Assembly: GCA_964398055.1 (NCBI GenBank)
Contig: CAYNLK010000011.1
Coordinates: forward strand, 1-64,000
Source of the DNA: CAYNLK01 sp964398055
Lineage (GTDB): Bacteria; Chloroflexota; Anaerolineae; 4572-78; J111
Reading direction: 5' to 3'
DNA length: 64,000 nt
A program made the translations under genes and the position numbers. Position 1 is the first letter of the stretch. Each line of letters begins with the position of its first letter. Positions 7,750 through 19,391 of this stretch are shown one piece after another. A model generated the notes under the pieces. The model worked only from the letters and a program-made list of their open reading frames with translations, did not search any database and had not been told where the DNA came from.

Positions 7750-9030
7750 ATGTTGTTTAACCGCACCGGGTTTGGCTTTGGGATCACTTTGATCATAGCG
7801 TTGTTCTGGCTGGGGCGGCCGGCAGCCGCGGCGACTCACTTTCAGAACCACCCCCAGCAAGTCGATAATTTCAGTTACACCGTCCAGCCCGGCGACACGC
7901 TGGTGGGCATTGCCCTGCGCTACAACTTGAACCTGGCTGAACTTATCCTGACCAATAACCTGGCCAACCCCAACTTGATTTTTCCGGGTCAGGAACTGGT
8001 CCTGCCCGGCCTGCCGGCCGCGGTAACCTCAACAGAGATACCCGCCGGCCAACTCCACATGGTTCAGCCCGGCGAGACCTTATTTCAAATTGCCAACCAA
8101 TATGGCCTGACGGTCGGCGCCGTTGTGCTGGCCAATAATTTAGTCAATCCCGACCTGGTGCAGGTTGGACACACGCTGCGCATCCCTAACGGCCCACCGC
8201 CGGCTCCGCCCACTCTGCCGGCTCCTTTTGCAACCCTCGAACTCTCGGAACCGGTCATCATTCAGGGGCGCACCCTGGTGGTCAAAGTAAGCCTGAGCGA
8301 CCCGGCCGCCAGTCTGAGCGGCAGCTTTGAAGGCCAGCCCGCCCTATTCTGGCCAGGGCAGGCCGGTGGCTGGTGGACGATTATCCCTATCCACGCTCTG
8401 GCCGAGCCAAACAGTTATCCGCTGCTGCTCACTGCCGTCCTGGCCGACGGCCAAACCGTCACTACCTTTACCAACGTCGAGGTCATTGCCGGCCCTTATG
8501 GCCGGGAAAATATCAACCTGGATGACCAGCGGGGCCAACTGCTCGACGCCGGGCTGATCCGGCAAGAGCAGGAAAAACTGAAGGCGCTCTGGTCGGTGGT
8601 GTCGCTACAGCCGCGCTGGGAGGGGACGTTCCGCTATCCGGTCGATGCCAGCAGCCTGCGTATCACCAGCTACTTTGGCGCCCGCCGCAGCTACAACGGC
8701 AGTGAGGAGATTAGCTTCCATGGCGGCGTTGACTTTGGCGGGCAGGTCGGGCTGCCCGTCTATGCGGCTGCGGCCGGCCGGGTGGCGCTGGCCGAAAATC
8801 TGACCATCCGGGGGCAAGCCGTGCTTATCGACCACGGGGCCGGCCTGTTCAGCGGTTATTGGCATATGAGCCAACTGGCCGTAAGCGAGGGCCAGGAGGT
8901 GCCGGCCGGCGCGGTGGTCGGTTACCTGGGCGGCACCGGCCTGGCAACCGGGCCGCACTTGCACTGGGAGATGCGGCTCAACGGCATCGCCGTTGAACCG
9001 CTGCAGTGGGTTCAACAAACCATTCCTTGA
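7750..9030 (+). CDS. LysM-LysM-M23 peptidoglycan endopeptidase
   Basis: The ATG at 7750 is preferred over the in-frame TTG at 7600: it directly begins a signal peptide (MLFNRTGFGFGITLIIALFW) and has GGGAGAG just upstream. Two LysM domains follow (YTVQPGDTLVGIALRYNLN and HMVQPGETLFQIANQYGLT), then a beta-rich Ig-like middle and a C-terminal M23 metallopeptidase. The zinc ligands are visible as HGGVDFGG and GPHLHWEMR. The mature protein should bind and cut peptide bridges of the cell wall, in cell growth or division. It is 15 bases from the HAD gene downstream. Confidence 0.92.
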   Translation: MLFNRTGFGFGITLIIALFWLGRPAAAATHFQNHPQQVDNFSYTVQPGDTLVGIALRYNLNLAELILTNNLANPNLIFPGQELVLPGLPAAVTSTEIPAGQLHMVQPGETLFQIANQYGLTVGAVVLANNLVNPDLVQVGHTLRIPNGPPPAPPTLPAPFATLELSEPVIIQGRTLVVKVSLSDPAASLSGSFEGQPALFWPGQAGGWWTIIPIHALAEPNSYPLLLTAVLADGQTVTTFTNVEVIAGPYGRENINLDDQRGQLLDAGLIRQEQEKLKALWSVVSLQPRWEGTFRYPVDASSLRITSYFGARRSYNGSEEISFHGGVDFGGQVGLPVYAAAAGRVALAENLTIRGQAVLIDHGAGLFSGYWHMSQLAVSEGQEVPAGAVVGYLGGTGLATGPHLHWEMRLNGIAVEPLQWVQQTIP

Positions 9031-9045
9031 AGCAAAGGATATGCT

Positions 9046-9804
9046 ATGAAGAAGACTTATCTGATCGATATGGACGGCGTGCTGGTGGAAGGTCCCAATG
9101 CCATCCCCGGCGCGGTCGAATTCATCGAGCGCCTGATCGAAGGCGGTCACAAATATTTGATCCTCACCAACAACTCCCGCTACCCGCCGGCCGACTTGCA
9201 ACATCGCTTGCAGTCCGTGGGGCTGAACGTGGAGGCCAAGCATGTCTACAGCAGCGCCATGGCCACGGCGGCTTTTGTCAAAGGGCAAATGCCGGATGGC
9301 AGCGCCTACGTAGTGGGCGACACCGGCCTGTACCAGGCCCTGGCTGATGTAAGCTATACCTTAACCGATTACGACCCTGACTACGTGATCCTGGGCGAGA
9401 CCGACTCTTACTCTTACGACAAGATCATCCGGGCTATCCGGTTGCTGATAGCCGGCGCCCGCTTCATCGCCACCAACCCTGATCCCTCCGGCCCAACCGA
9501 ACAGGGTATAACCCCGGCCTGCGGCGCGGTGGCCGCCCTGATCGAGAAGGCCACCGGGCTAAGCCCTTATTTTGTGGGCAAACCCAATCCCTTTATTATG
9601 CGCTCGGCCTTGCGCTATTTGGACGAACATTCCGAAAATGCCGTGATGGTCGGCGACCGGATGGATACCGACATCAAAATGGGGCTGGAAAGCGGGCTGG
9701 AGACGATTTTGGTGTTGACTGGTGTGACAACTCCCGATATGATTAGCCGCTTCCCTTACCGGCCCAACCAGGTGATCAAGTCGGTGGCCGAGATCCGGCC
9801 GTGA
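9046..9804 (+). CDS. HAD-superfamily IIA phosphatase, NagD-like
   Basis: The 252-residue protein has all four HAD motifs: DMDGVLV (residues 8-14), LTNNS, the Lys in VGKPNP, and VGDRMDTDI. The cap region and length fit the NagD/p-nitrophenylphosphatase group, which dephosphorylate nucleotides or sugar phosphates. AAAGGA precedes the ATG by a good distance. Because it follows the LysM/M23 gene closely, the two may share a transcript, but no functional link is evident. The physiological substrate is not predictable. Confidence 0.9.
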   Translation: MKKTYLIDMDGVLVEGPNAIPGAVEFIERLIEGGHKYLILTNNSRYPPADLQHRLQSVGLNVEAKHVYSSAMATAAFVKGQMPDGSAYVVGDTGLYQALADVSYTLTDYDPDYVILGETDSYSYDKIIRAIRLLIAGARFIATNPDPSGPTEQGITPACGAVAALIEKATGLSPYFVGKPNPFIMRSALRYLDEHSENAVMVGDRMDTDIKMGLESGLETILVLTGVTTPDMISRFPYRPNQVIKSVAEIRP

Positions 9805-9840
9805 TCAGCCAACCCTAACGCCACAGGAAGGACCTGGCTG

Positions 9841-10176
9841 GTGGCTAAGAAACGAAAACTCAACCCCAATCGCTTTCAAAAACAGGCCGAGGGTGGGTTG
9901 TTTAGCTTTGATCCGGTTCGCCGGCAGGTGCTGCTGTGGGGGCTTCTGGCCGGGGCAGTTGGGGCCTTCTTCATGATCCAGGCGCAGTTGTGGTGGCAGA
10001 TTGTAGGCGTATTTATAGTGGTTTTTGTCTCCAACTACCACATCAATCGGGCGGCTCGGCTCATACCGCGCTGGCAGGCCACTGTCCTCTCCTTTGCGGG
10101 CGCGCTGGTAGCCATTATGGTTGTCTCGGTTGTCGGCACGCTGGTATTGGCCTATCTCCAGGGAAACGGAGCGTGA
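9841..10176 (+). CDS. Small membrane protein, 111 residues
   Basis: It starts with GTG at 9841 after GGAAGGA. A basic N-terminus (AKKRKLNPNRFQKQ) is followed by about three hydrophobic segments (VLLWGLLAGAVGAFFMI, IVGVFIVVFVSNY and ATVLSFAGALVAIMVVSVVG). No family is recognised. It lies 36 bases after the HAD gene and 6 bases before the next gene, suggesting one transcript. Confidence 0.75.
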   Translation: MAKKRKLNPNRFQKQAEGGLFSFDPVRRQVLLWGLLAGAVGAFFMIQAQLWWQIVGVFIVVFVSNYHINRAARLIPRWQATVLSFAGALVAIMVVSVVGTLVLAYLQGNGA

Positions 10177-10182
10177 GCCGGA

Positions 10183-11085
10183 ATGAAACACGTGGTGAGT
10201 ATCAGCTTGGGCAGTTCCAGGCGAGACAAACAGGTGGAACTCAAGTTGGGCGACCAGACCATCCTGGTGGAGCGTATCGGTTGTGATGGGGATGAAAAGA
10301 AGGCCCAGGCCCGCTTTACTGAACTGGACGGCCAGGTCGACGCGCTGGGGGTGGGTGGAATCGAGCTGTATGTGCGGGTAGCGGAGCGGCGTTATCGCCT
10401 TCGCTCCGGCTTCAATCTGGTCAAGGAGGTCAAGCAGACCCCCTGCACCGACGGCGGCGGCCTCAAGATGGTGTTGGAACGAAAGGTGTTCCAACTGGCC
10501 GAGCCTCACCTTGACCACCCCTTCAACCCGCGTAAGGCGATGATGACCCTGGCCGTAGACCGCTACGGCATGGCCGAGTCGCTGCACCAGGCCGGCTTTG
10601 ATACCATCTACTGCGACCTGATGTTTGCCCTGGGCATTCCCATCCCCATTCATGGTCTGAAACAATTACGCCGGGCTGCGGCGCTCATCGCCCCGGTGGT
10701 GCGGCTGGCTCCGATCAGCATGCTCTACCCCACCGGCCAGAGCCAGGAAGAAAACATTCCCAAGTATGAAAAATGGTTCAATTACGGCCCGGTCATTGCC
10801 GGCGATTTTCTCTACATTCGCCGCCACATGCCCCTGGATCTGGGCGGCAAGGTCATCATCACCAATACCACCACCCCCGCCGACGTGGAGCTGCTGCAAG
10901 CGCGGGGCGCGGCCTACCTGGTTACCAGCACGCCCCGGGTGGAGGGGCGCTCCTTTGGCACCAACGTGCTCGAAGCGGCCCTGATTGCCTACGCCGGGCA
11001 AGGCCGGGTGCTAAGCGACGCCGAACTGGCCACGCTGGTCAACGAACTGGATCTGCGACCGGCGGTGCAGCGGTTGAATTGTTAA
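10183..11085 (+). CDS. Family annotated as quinate 5-dehydrogenase; function unproven
   Basis: The 300-residue protein begins MKHVVSISLGSSRRDKQVEL and contains LDGQVDALGVGGIELYV, a pattern I associate with proteins from Chloroflexota and Deinococcus-Thermus that databases call quinate 5-dehydrogenase. I see no classical Rossmann GxGxxG motif or shikimate/quinate dehydrogenase signature. The enzymatic name should therefore be treated as a label, not a demonstrated activity. The C-terminal part (VIITNTTTPADVELLQARGA) looks like an alpha/beta fold. Nothing nearby belongs to the shikimate or quinate pathways. It ends convergently 86 bases from aconitase. Confidence 0.7.
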   Translation: MKHVVSISLGSSRRDKQVELKLGDQTILVERIGCDGDEKKAQARFTELDGQVDALGVGGIELYVRVAERRYRLRSGFNLVKEVKQTPCTDGGGLKMVLERKVFQLAEPHLDHPFNPRKAMMTLAVDRYGMAESLHQAGFDTIYCDLMFALGIPIPIHGLKQLRRAAALIAPVVRLAPISMLYPTGQSQEENIPKYEKWFNYGPVIAGDFLYIRRHMPLDLGGKVIITNTTTPADVELLQARGAAYLVTSTPRVEGRSFGTNVLEAALIAYAGQGRVLSDAELATLVNELDLRPAVQRLNC

Positions 11086-11171
11086 TTTGGCGATCAACGA
11101 ACTGGTGACGCCGGGTGGGATGTTGGATGTTGGTTTGATCTGGCGGCGGGGTTGGCAACTGTGTCATTGGG

Positions 11172-13892
<2,721 letters not shown>

Positions 13893-13919
13893 CGGTTATC
13901 CTCCTGGGGTGGTCACTTT

Positions 13920-14100
13920 TGAGTGTTGAGTGTTGAGTTATCAGTTATCAGTTATCAGTGGTCAGTTCACAGTTCACAATTCACCATTCACTATTCGCCA
14001 TTCACTATTCACCATTCACTATTCGCCATTCGCTATTCACTATTCGCTATTCGCCATTCGCTATTCGCCATTCACTATTCGCCATTCCCTGATTGCCGGT
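13920..14100. repeat. Degenerate short tandem repeats in the 311-base acnA/MFS gap
   Basis: The first part is AGTTATCAGTTATCAGT-like; the rest is about a dozen imperfect units of CATTCACTATTCGC and CATTCGCTATTCGC. The same unit occurs in reverse complement (GCGAATAGTGAAT) at 15390-15435, 50525-50560 and 57786-57875. It encodes nothing convincing, although two frames stay open through it. The remaining gap 14101-14203 contains no clear promoter. Confidence 0.85.
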
Positions 14101-14203
14101 ATTTTACTCAGTGGGGGAGGAGTGTCAATTAGGCTCGATTGACGATTGGCGATTTTTGGTTTACGATGGTTGGATATTTATCAATCGAAAGTGAGACCAC
14201 CGT

Positions 14204-15391
14204 ATGACGACTCAAACCCAGGCCGTCCCCGCCGCCAAATCGAGAGCCGAGTCTGAATTCCAGACCGGGCAAGTCCTGACCATTGTGGGGGGCCATTTTG
14301 TCCACGATACGTTCACCGCCTTTGTGCCGCCCTTGCTGCCGCTCATTATTGAAAAGTTGTCCCTGTCGCTGGCGCAAGCCGGGTCGCTATGGGGTTTTTT
14401 GCAGTTGCCGGCGCTGCTGAATCCGTTCATCGGCTATCTGGCCGACCGGCTGAGCCTGCGTTACTTTGTCATTCTGGCCCCAGCCGTAACGGCGACGCTG
14501 ATCAGTTTGCTGGGGCTGGCCCCCAATTACTGGACTCTGGCTATCCTGCTCTTTGGCGCTGGCGTCAGCGTGGCCGCTTTCCACGCCCCGGCCCCGCCAA
14601 TGGTCGCCCGCATGTCGGGGGAGCGGCTGGGCAAAGGCATGAGCTGGTTTATGGCCGGGGGCGAGTCGGGCCGGACGGTGGGACCATTGGTGGCGGTGGC
14701 GGTGGTCTCCTGGTGGAGCCTCGACGGCTTTTACCGGATTATGGTGGTGGGCTGGTTGACTTCATTGATATTGTACTGGCGGCTCCATAATATTTCCGCC
14801 CGACCGGAAAAGCCCAAAGCGATGCGGTCGTTGTGGCCGGCAGTGCGGCGGTTGTTTGTACCGCTGCTGGCCGTAAATCTGCCCCGCCAAGTTATGCTGA
14901 CCGCGTTGGAGGTCTACTTGCCCACCCTGCTGAGTCTGGAAGGATCCAGCTTGTGGATGGCCGGGGCGTCGTTGTCAATCTGGGAAGTGGCCGGTATCGG
15001 CGGGGCTTTGACCGGCGGTACGTTGAGCGACCGGATTGGACGCAAAACGATGCTATTGATCATGATGTCGGCGGCGTCACTGTTGATGTTGCTTTTTTTG
15101 CAGGTCAGCGGCTGGCTCATGGTGGTTGTGTTGCTGCTGGTCGGTTTTACCGCCCTGTCGGTTACGCCGGTGATGCTGGCGATGGTTCAGGAGCATCTGC
15201 CGGAGAATCGAGCTTTGGCCAACGGCCTGTTCATGTCGATGACCTTTGCGATCCGGCCGGTAGCGGCCCTGGCCATCGGTTTTGTGGGCGATCATTTTGG
15301 CCTGCGGACCGCCTTCTTGTGGGCCGGGATTATCTCGTTAACCGCGCTGCCGATGATATTCTTGCTGCCGCAATTGAGGGAGGAAGAGTGA
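14204..15391 (+). CDS. MFS transporter, fosmidomycin-resistance (Fsr)-like
   Basis: The 395-residue protein has about 12 hydrophobic segments. It opens with VLTIVGGHFVHDTFTAFVPPLLPLI, which is typical of the Fsr group. The MFS loop motif after TM2 appears as GYLADRLSLR and its counterpart in the second half as GGTLSDRIGRK. Relatives export small drugs; the substrate here is unknown. It stands alone between repeat-filled gaps. Confidence 0.85.
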   Translation: MTTQTQAVPAAKSRAESEFQTGQVLTIVGGHFVHDTFTAFVPPLLPLIIEKLSLSLAQAGSLWGFLQLPALLNPFIGYLADRLSLRYFVILAPAVTATLISLLGLAPNYWTLAILLFGAGVSVAAFHAPAPPMVARMSGERLGKGMSWFMAGGESGRTVGPLVAVAVVSWWSLDGFYRIMVVGWLTSLILYWRLHNISARPEKPKAMRSLWPAVRRLFVPLLAVNLPRQVMLTALEVYLPTLLSLEGSSLWMAGASLSIWEVAGIGGALTGGTLSDRIGRKTMLLIMMSAASLLMLLFLQVSGWLMVVVLLLVGFTALSVTPVMLAMVQEHLPENRALANGLFMSMTFAIRPVAALAIGFVGDHFGLRTAFLWAGIISLTALPMIFLLPQLREEE

Positions 15392-15691
15392 ACAGTGAAT
15401 AGCGAATAGCGACTGGGGAGGAGTAATAGCGAGTGGACCGCTTGTTAAGGCACTTTTGGGCAAAATGCTTGGTACTTTCTACTGGAAAATTGAGCACTTT
15501 TTGTCGGTACCTTTGCCTCTATAATGTGAGGCCGGACTCAATTATAATCTAAGGTGTTTGGGGGGTTGACAACGCCTGCACTTTCTTCTACCGCCCTAAT
15601 TTAGGACTTTGGTCATATTTGGCTTACGGGTAAGCTGGTGTATAATTCAATCATTGAAATTCAGAAATTGAATTTTATGAATTCCCGGTGA
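15392..15691 (+). promoter_or_regulatory. Promoter and palindromic operator region of the EPS locus
   Basis: The best promoter is TTGGCT (15619-15624), 16 bases, TATAAT (15641-15646), about 45 bases before the GTG start. Overlapping and following it is a set of AT-rich inverted repeats (ATTCAATCATTGAA, then AAATTCAGAAATTGAATTT), a good place for the EPS regulator encoded next to bind. Further upstream lie a TATAAT near 15520 and TTGACA near 15566. The gap starts with GTGAATAGCGAATAGCG repeats (15390-15435). No gene is seen. Confidence 0.55.
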
Positions 15692-16213
15692 GTGCAGGTA
15701 GTGGGCAACGTGCGGTCGTCAAGCAATTACGATCTGGAAATATTAAATCACATCGACGCTAACCCCGATATTACCCAGGCCGATTTAGCCACCAAACTGG
15801 ATGTGGCGGTCGGCAGCGTGAACTGGTATATCAAGCGGTTGGTCAATAAAGGTTACATCAAAGTGACCCAAATGCAGCGGCGGCGACTGCGCTATTTAGT
15901 CACCCCCAAAGGGTTGGCTGAAAAAACCCGGCTGACCAAAGAGTTTATGCAGATGTCGCTACACTGGTACCGGGTCACGCGGGCCGACTCGCAGCGGTTG
16001 TTGGCCCAGGTCAAAGCGGCGGGCTATGACGCCGTCTGTATCCGGGGCGACGGCGACCTGGCCGAGATTATCTATTTGAGCTGCCTGGAGGCGCAAGTGC
16101 AGGTGTTGCCGGAGCTGGATCCGGCCTACCCCGTGTTCAGCGTCGAAGGTTTCGAGACAGTGTTGGCCTGGCCAAATGAAGGGTTATCAGCGGGAGGCGC
16201 TCGAGAGGGGTAA
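15692..16213 (+). CDS. EPS-associated winged-helix (MarR-like) transcriptional regulator
   Basis: The 173-residue protein starts with a GTG at 15692; GTG at 15701 is possible. Residues about 10-80 form a winged helix: LEILNHIDANPDITQADLA, then GSVNWYIKRLVNKGYIKV, then LVTPKGLAEKTRLTKEFM. This closely follows the EPS-associated MarR-type family that stands at the head of exopolysaccharide operons. The C-terminal half (YDAVCIRGDGDLAEIIYL) looks like a small alpha/beta ligand or interaction domain. It directly abuts the first sugar-nucleotide gene, so it probably controls this locus. Confidence 0.8.
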   Translation: MQVVGNVRSSSNYDLEILNHIDANPDITQADLATKLDVAVGSVNWYIKRLVNKGYIKVTQMQRRRLRYLVTPKGLAEKTRLTKEFMQMSLHWYRVTRADSQRLLAQVKAAGYDAVCIRGDGDLAEIIYLSCLEAQVQVLPELDPAYPVFSVEGFETVLAWPNEGLSAGGAREG

Positions 16214-17170
16214 ATGACAGATTTCTGGCGCAACAAAAGCGTTACGGTAACCGGCGGCGCCGGTTTTCTAGGCTCTTACCTGGTTCAACAGTTGCAGGAA
16301 TTGGGCTGCCGGCACATCTTTGTGCCCCGCTCGGAAGAGTACGATTTGACAGAGATGGCCAAAGTCCGGCAGATGTATGACGACGGGCAACCCGACATCG
16401 TCATTCACCTGGCCGCGGTGGTTGGCGGGATTGGAGCCAATCGAGCGCGGCCAGGCGAGTTCTTTTACGACAACCTGATGATGGGCGCCCAATTGATGGA
16501 AGAAGGCCGTTTGCGCCAGATCGAAAAGTTTGTGGCCATCGGCACGGTCTGCGCCTACCCCAAATTTACGCCGGTGCCCTTCCACGAAGATGATTTGTGG
16601 AACGGTTACCCGGAGGAGACCAACGCGCCCTACGGCATTGCCAAGAAGATGTTGATTGTGCAGGGCCAGGCCTACCGGCAGCAGTACGGCTTCAATGCCA
16701 TCCATCTGTTACCGGTGAATCTCTATGGTCCGGGCGACAATTTTGATCCCGACAGCTCCCATGTTATCCCGGCCCTGATCCGCAAATGCCTTGAGGCCAA
16801 AGCACGCGGCGACGACCACATTGTCGCCTGGGGCGACGGTTCGCCGACCCGCGAGTTTTTATATGTCGCCGATGCAGCCAGGGGTATTGCCCTGGCTGCG
16901 GAGCATTATAATAAAGCCGAACCGGTCAATCTTGGCTCCGGTTTTGAGATCAGGATCAAGGATTTATTGGAGCTCATTGCCCGTTTGACCGGGTTTGCCG
17001 GCGAAATTGTTTGGGATACCAGCAAACCCAACGGCCAGCCGCGGCGGGCCTTGAACATCGACCGGGCCAGGCAGGAATTCGGTTTTGAAGCCCAGACTGA
17101 TTTTGAGACCGGGCTGCGGCGGACGGTGGAGTGGTATCAACACGAAATGAATGACAGAATGCGGAGGTAG
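16214..17170 (+). CDS. fcl: GDP-L-fucose synthase-like NAD(P)-dependent epimerase/reductase
   Basis: The extended SDR has a Rossmann motif VTGGAGFLGSYL (about residues 12-23), a catalytic Y-x3-K in APYGIAKKM, and the VGGIGANRARPGEFFYDN stretch typical of Fcl/WcaG. These epimerise and reduce GDP-4-keto-6-deoxymannose to GDP-L-fucose. No GDP-mannose 4,6-dehydratase is found in the window, so the substrate must come from a gene elsewhere, or the protein acts on another sugar. Its ATG follows immediately on the stop of the regulator. Confidence 0.8.
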   Translation: MTDFWRNKSVTVTGGAGFLGSYLVQQLQELGCRHIFVPRSEEYDLTEMAKVRQMYDDGQPDIVIHLAAVVGGIGANRARPGEFFYDNLMMGAQLMEEGRLRQIEKFVAIGTVCAYPKFTPVPFHEDDLWNGYPEETNAPYGIAKKMLIVQGQAYRQQYGFNAIHLLPVNLYGPGDNFDPDSSHVIPALIRKCLEAKARGDDHIVAWGDGSPTREFLYVADAARGIALAAEHYNKAEPVNLGSGFEIRIKDLLELIARLTGFAGEIVWDTSKPNGQPRRALNIDRARQEFGFEAQTDFETGLRRTVEWYQHEMNDRMRR

Positions 17171-17177
17171 TCTCCTA

Positions 17178-17948
17178 ATGAAAGTTGTTATCCTGGCTGG
17201 TGGTTTAGGTACACGACTGGCTGAAGAGACGGAAGTCGTTCCCAAACCGATGGTTGAAATCGGGGGGCGACCAATTTTGTGGCACATTATGAGCATCTAT
17301 GCTGCCTTTGGTTATAAAGAGTTTATTGTTGCTTTGGGATACAAGGGGCACATTATCAAAAATTTCTTTTTGAACTACTACTATGCACGCAATAATTTCT
17401 CTATTCAGTTGAATAGTGGCAATATCGATGTCCATCGGGGCCAACAGGAAGATTGGACGGTTCATTTAATTGATACCGGCTTAAACACAATGACCGGTGG
17501 ACGTATCAAGCGTTTGAAGCAGTTAATTGGGAATGAAACCTTTATGTTAACTTATGGCGACGGCGTGGCCAATATTAACATCAATGAACTGGTAGCCTTT
17601 CATCATCGCTGCGGCAAATTGGCTACAGTAACGGCGGTGCGTCCTCCGGCTCGCTTCGGTGGGCTTCACTTTGATGGCGACCACGTAATCCAATTTCTAG
17701 AGAAACCCCAAATTGGCGAGGGCTGGATCAACGGTGGTTTTTTTGTGCTGGAGCCACAAGTGCTCGATTACATCGCAGACGATGACACCGTTTTTGAGCG
17801 GGAACCGTTGGAACAGTTAGCCGATGAAGGGCAATTGGTGGCTTACCGACACGGTGATTTTTGGCAATGTATGGACACACTACGAGATAAACAGTTGTTG
17901 GAACGGCTGTGGAAACAGGAAGGCGCGCCGTGGAAGGTGTGGAAATGA
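17178..17948 (+). CDS. rfbF: Glucose-1-phosphate cytidylyltransferase
   Basis: The ATG at 17178 gives 256 residues, the usual family length. The nucleotidyltransferase signature is VVILAGGLGTRLAEET with KPMVEIGGRPILWHIM. Later landmarks are LTYGDGVANININ, INGGFFVLEP and WQCMDTLRDKQLLE. It makes CDP-glucose from CTP and glucose 1-phosphate, the first step toward CDP-3,6-dideoxyhexoses. Its end overlaps the next gene by four bases (ATGA). Base composition drops toward A+T from here on. Confidence 0.95.
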   Translation: MKVVILAGGLGTRLAEETEVVPKPMVEIGGRPILWHIMSIYAAFGYKEFIVALGYKGHIIKNFFLNYYYARNNFSIQLNSGNIDVHRGQQEDWTVHLIDTGLNTMTGGRIKRLKQLIGNETFMLTYGDGVANININELVAFHHRCGKLATVTAVRPPARFGGLHFDGDHVIQFLEKPQIGEGWINGGFFVLEPQVLDYIADDDTVFEREPLEQLADEGQLVAYRHGDFWQCMDTLRDKQLLERLWKQEGAPWKVWK

Positions 17949-18949
17949 GTGCGGTTAGTGCCGACTTTTGGAAGGGGCGCCGTATTTTTGTTACTGGAGC
18001 AACCGGAATAGTTGGTTCCTGGCTGGTCAAAGATCTTCTGGCTCTGAAGGCACGGGTGATAGCCCTGGTACGTGATCCCGACCCCTGGTCAGAGTTTTAT
18101 CGCTCTGGCGACTATAAACACGTCTCAATCGTTCAGGGGCGTATTGAAGACTACTGGACTCTGGAGCGGGCAATTAATGAACATGAAGTTCAGACTGTAT
18201 TTCATCTGGCTGCTCAACCGATTGTTTCTGTAGCCCATCGGTCACCACTGTCCACCTTTGAAGCTAATATACGCGGTACATACAATTTACTGGAAGCGTG
18301 TCGAATTCACCAGACATTCGTTAAGCAAGTAGTAATTGCCTCAAGTGATAAGGCGTATGGAACACACCCCAATTTGCCGTACACCGAAGATATGCCTCTG
18401 CAAGGAACGCATCCTTACGAAGTCTCGAAATCCTGTACTGACTTGATTGCCCAAACATACTATCACACTTACCAATTGCCTGTAGTCATTGCTCGTTGTG
18501 GCAATATTTTTGGAGGCGGTGATTTAAATTGGAGCCGTATTGTGCCAGAAACCGTACTAGCTCTTCTTGAAGGACGTCGTCCCGTTATTCGTAGTGATGG
18601 CACTTATGTCCGAGATTATATTTATGTGAAAGATGTGACTCAGGCTTATCTTCATTTAGCCGCAGGATTGTATAACACTCCGACACTCAAAGGTGAAGCT
18701 TTCAATTTTAGCCCTGAAAAAGCTGTTACAGTTCTGGAATTAGTTAGGACTATCAGCAAGATTATGGAACTGGAGGCGTTGCAGCCAGATATTCAGAACA
18801 CTACCAAGGGTGAAATACATTCTCAATATCTATCTTCGGCAAAGGCGCACAGGTTGTTGGGCTGGCAGCCAAAATTTAGCCTGGAAGCTGGCCTTAGAGA
18901 AACAATCAATTGGTACAGGAGTTACTTACAGGAGATAAACCTTGATTGA
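17945..18949 (+). CDS. rfbG: CDP-glucose 4,6-dehydratase
   Basis: The ATG at 17945 overlaps the cytidylyltransferase stop as ATGA. The extended SDR shows VTGATGIVGSWL, HLAAQPIVSVAHRSP and the catalytic Y-x3-K in HPYEVSKSC, with SSDKAYG just before it; these agree with CDP-glucose 4,6-dehydratase. It produces CDP-4-keto-6-deoxyglucose from CDP-glucose, using bound NAD. The next gene overlaps it by eight bases, so the CDP-sugar genes look translationally coupled. Confidence 0.94.
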   Translation: MSAVSADFWKGRRIFVTGATGIVGSWLVKDLLALKARVIALVRDPDPWSEFYRSGDYKHVSIVQGRIEDYWTLERAINEHEVQTVFHLAAQPIVSVAHRSPLSTFEANIRGTYNLLEACRIHQTFVKQVVIASSDKAYGTHPNLPYTEDMPLQGTHPYEVSKSCTDLIAQTYYHTYQLPVVIARCGNIFGGGDLNWSRIVPETVLALLEGRRPVIRSDGTYVRDYIYVKDVTQAYLHLAAGLYNTPTLKGEAFNFSPEKAVTVLELVRTISKIMELEALQPDIQNTTKGEIHSQYLSSAKAHRLLGWQPKFSLEAGLRETINWYRSYLQEINLD

Positions 18950-19391
18950 AGGCGTCCAGATAAACCCACTTCGGCAAATTCCTGATGAACGGGGCAAAAT
19001 AATGCATATGTTGCGGCGGGATGATCGTTACTTTCAAGAATTTGGCGAAATTTATTTTTCTGTTGTTTATCCTGGTGTAGTAAAAGGTTGGCACATTCAT
19101 AAGGAAATGACTTTAAATTATGCTGTAGTAGCGGGTATGATCAAACTGGTACTTTATGATGATCGTCCAACTTCCTCAACGTGTGGCGAATTACAAGAGT
19201 TATTTGTAGGCGAATCTAATTATGTTTTGGTTACGGTGCCGCCGATGGTTTGGAACGGCTTCAAAGGTGTGGGCACAAGCCAGGCCATTGTGGCCAATTG
19301 TGCAACACTACCCCATGACCCCGCTGAAATTGCCCGATTGGACCCTTTTGACAACCATATCCCTTATGATTGGGGTTTGAAAAACAGATGA
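18942..19391 (+). CDS. RmlC-like sugar epimerase
   Basis: The 149-residue cupin begins at a TTG overlapping the dehydratase end. It shows DERGKIMHM, VVKGWHIHKEMT with the catalytic-type His, and VPPMVWNGFK, like dTDP-4-dehydrorhamnose 3,5-epimerase. In this CDP-sugar context it may be the 5-epimerase of a CDP-ascarylose-type pathway rather than a rhamnose enzyme. That assignment is inference from neighbours. Confidence 0.8.
   Translation: MIEGVQINPLRQIPDERGKIMHMLRRDDRYFQEFGEIYFSVVYPGVVKGWHIHKEMTLNYAVVAGMIKLVLYDDRPTSSTCGELQELFVGESNYVLVTVPPMVWNGFKGVGTSQAIVANCATLPHDPAEIARLDPFDNHIPYDWGLKNR

Noticed and set aside
10183..11085. Firm assignment as quinate dehydrogenase
   Set aside because: No dehydrogenase cofactor motif or pathway neighbours are visible; only the family label is kept.
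13978..14095. CRISPR-like regular spacing of CATTCACTATTCGC units
   Set aside because: The units are adjacent, degenerate and lack unique spacers; no cas gene is in the window.
13923..14142. Small open frames through the repeat at 13.9-14.1 kb as genes
   Set aside because: Their translations are the periodic repeat (HYSPFTIHHSLF-like) in two frames at once, with no ribosome-binding site.
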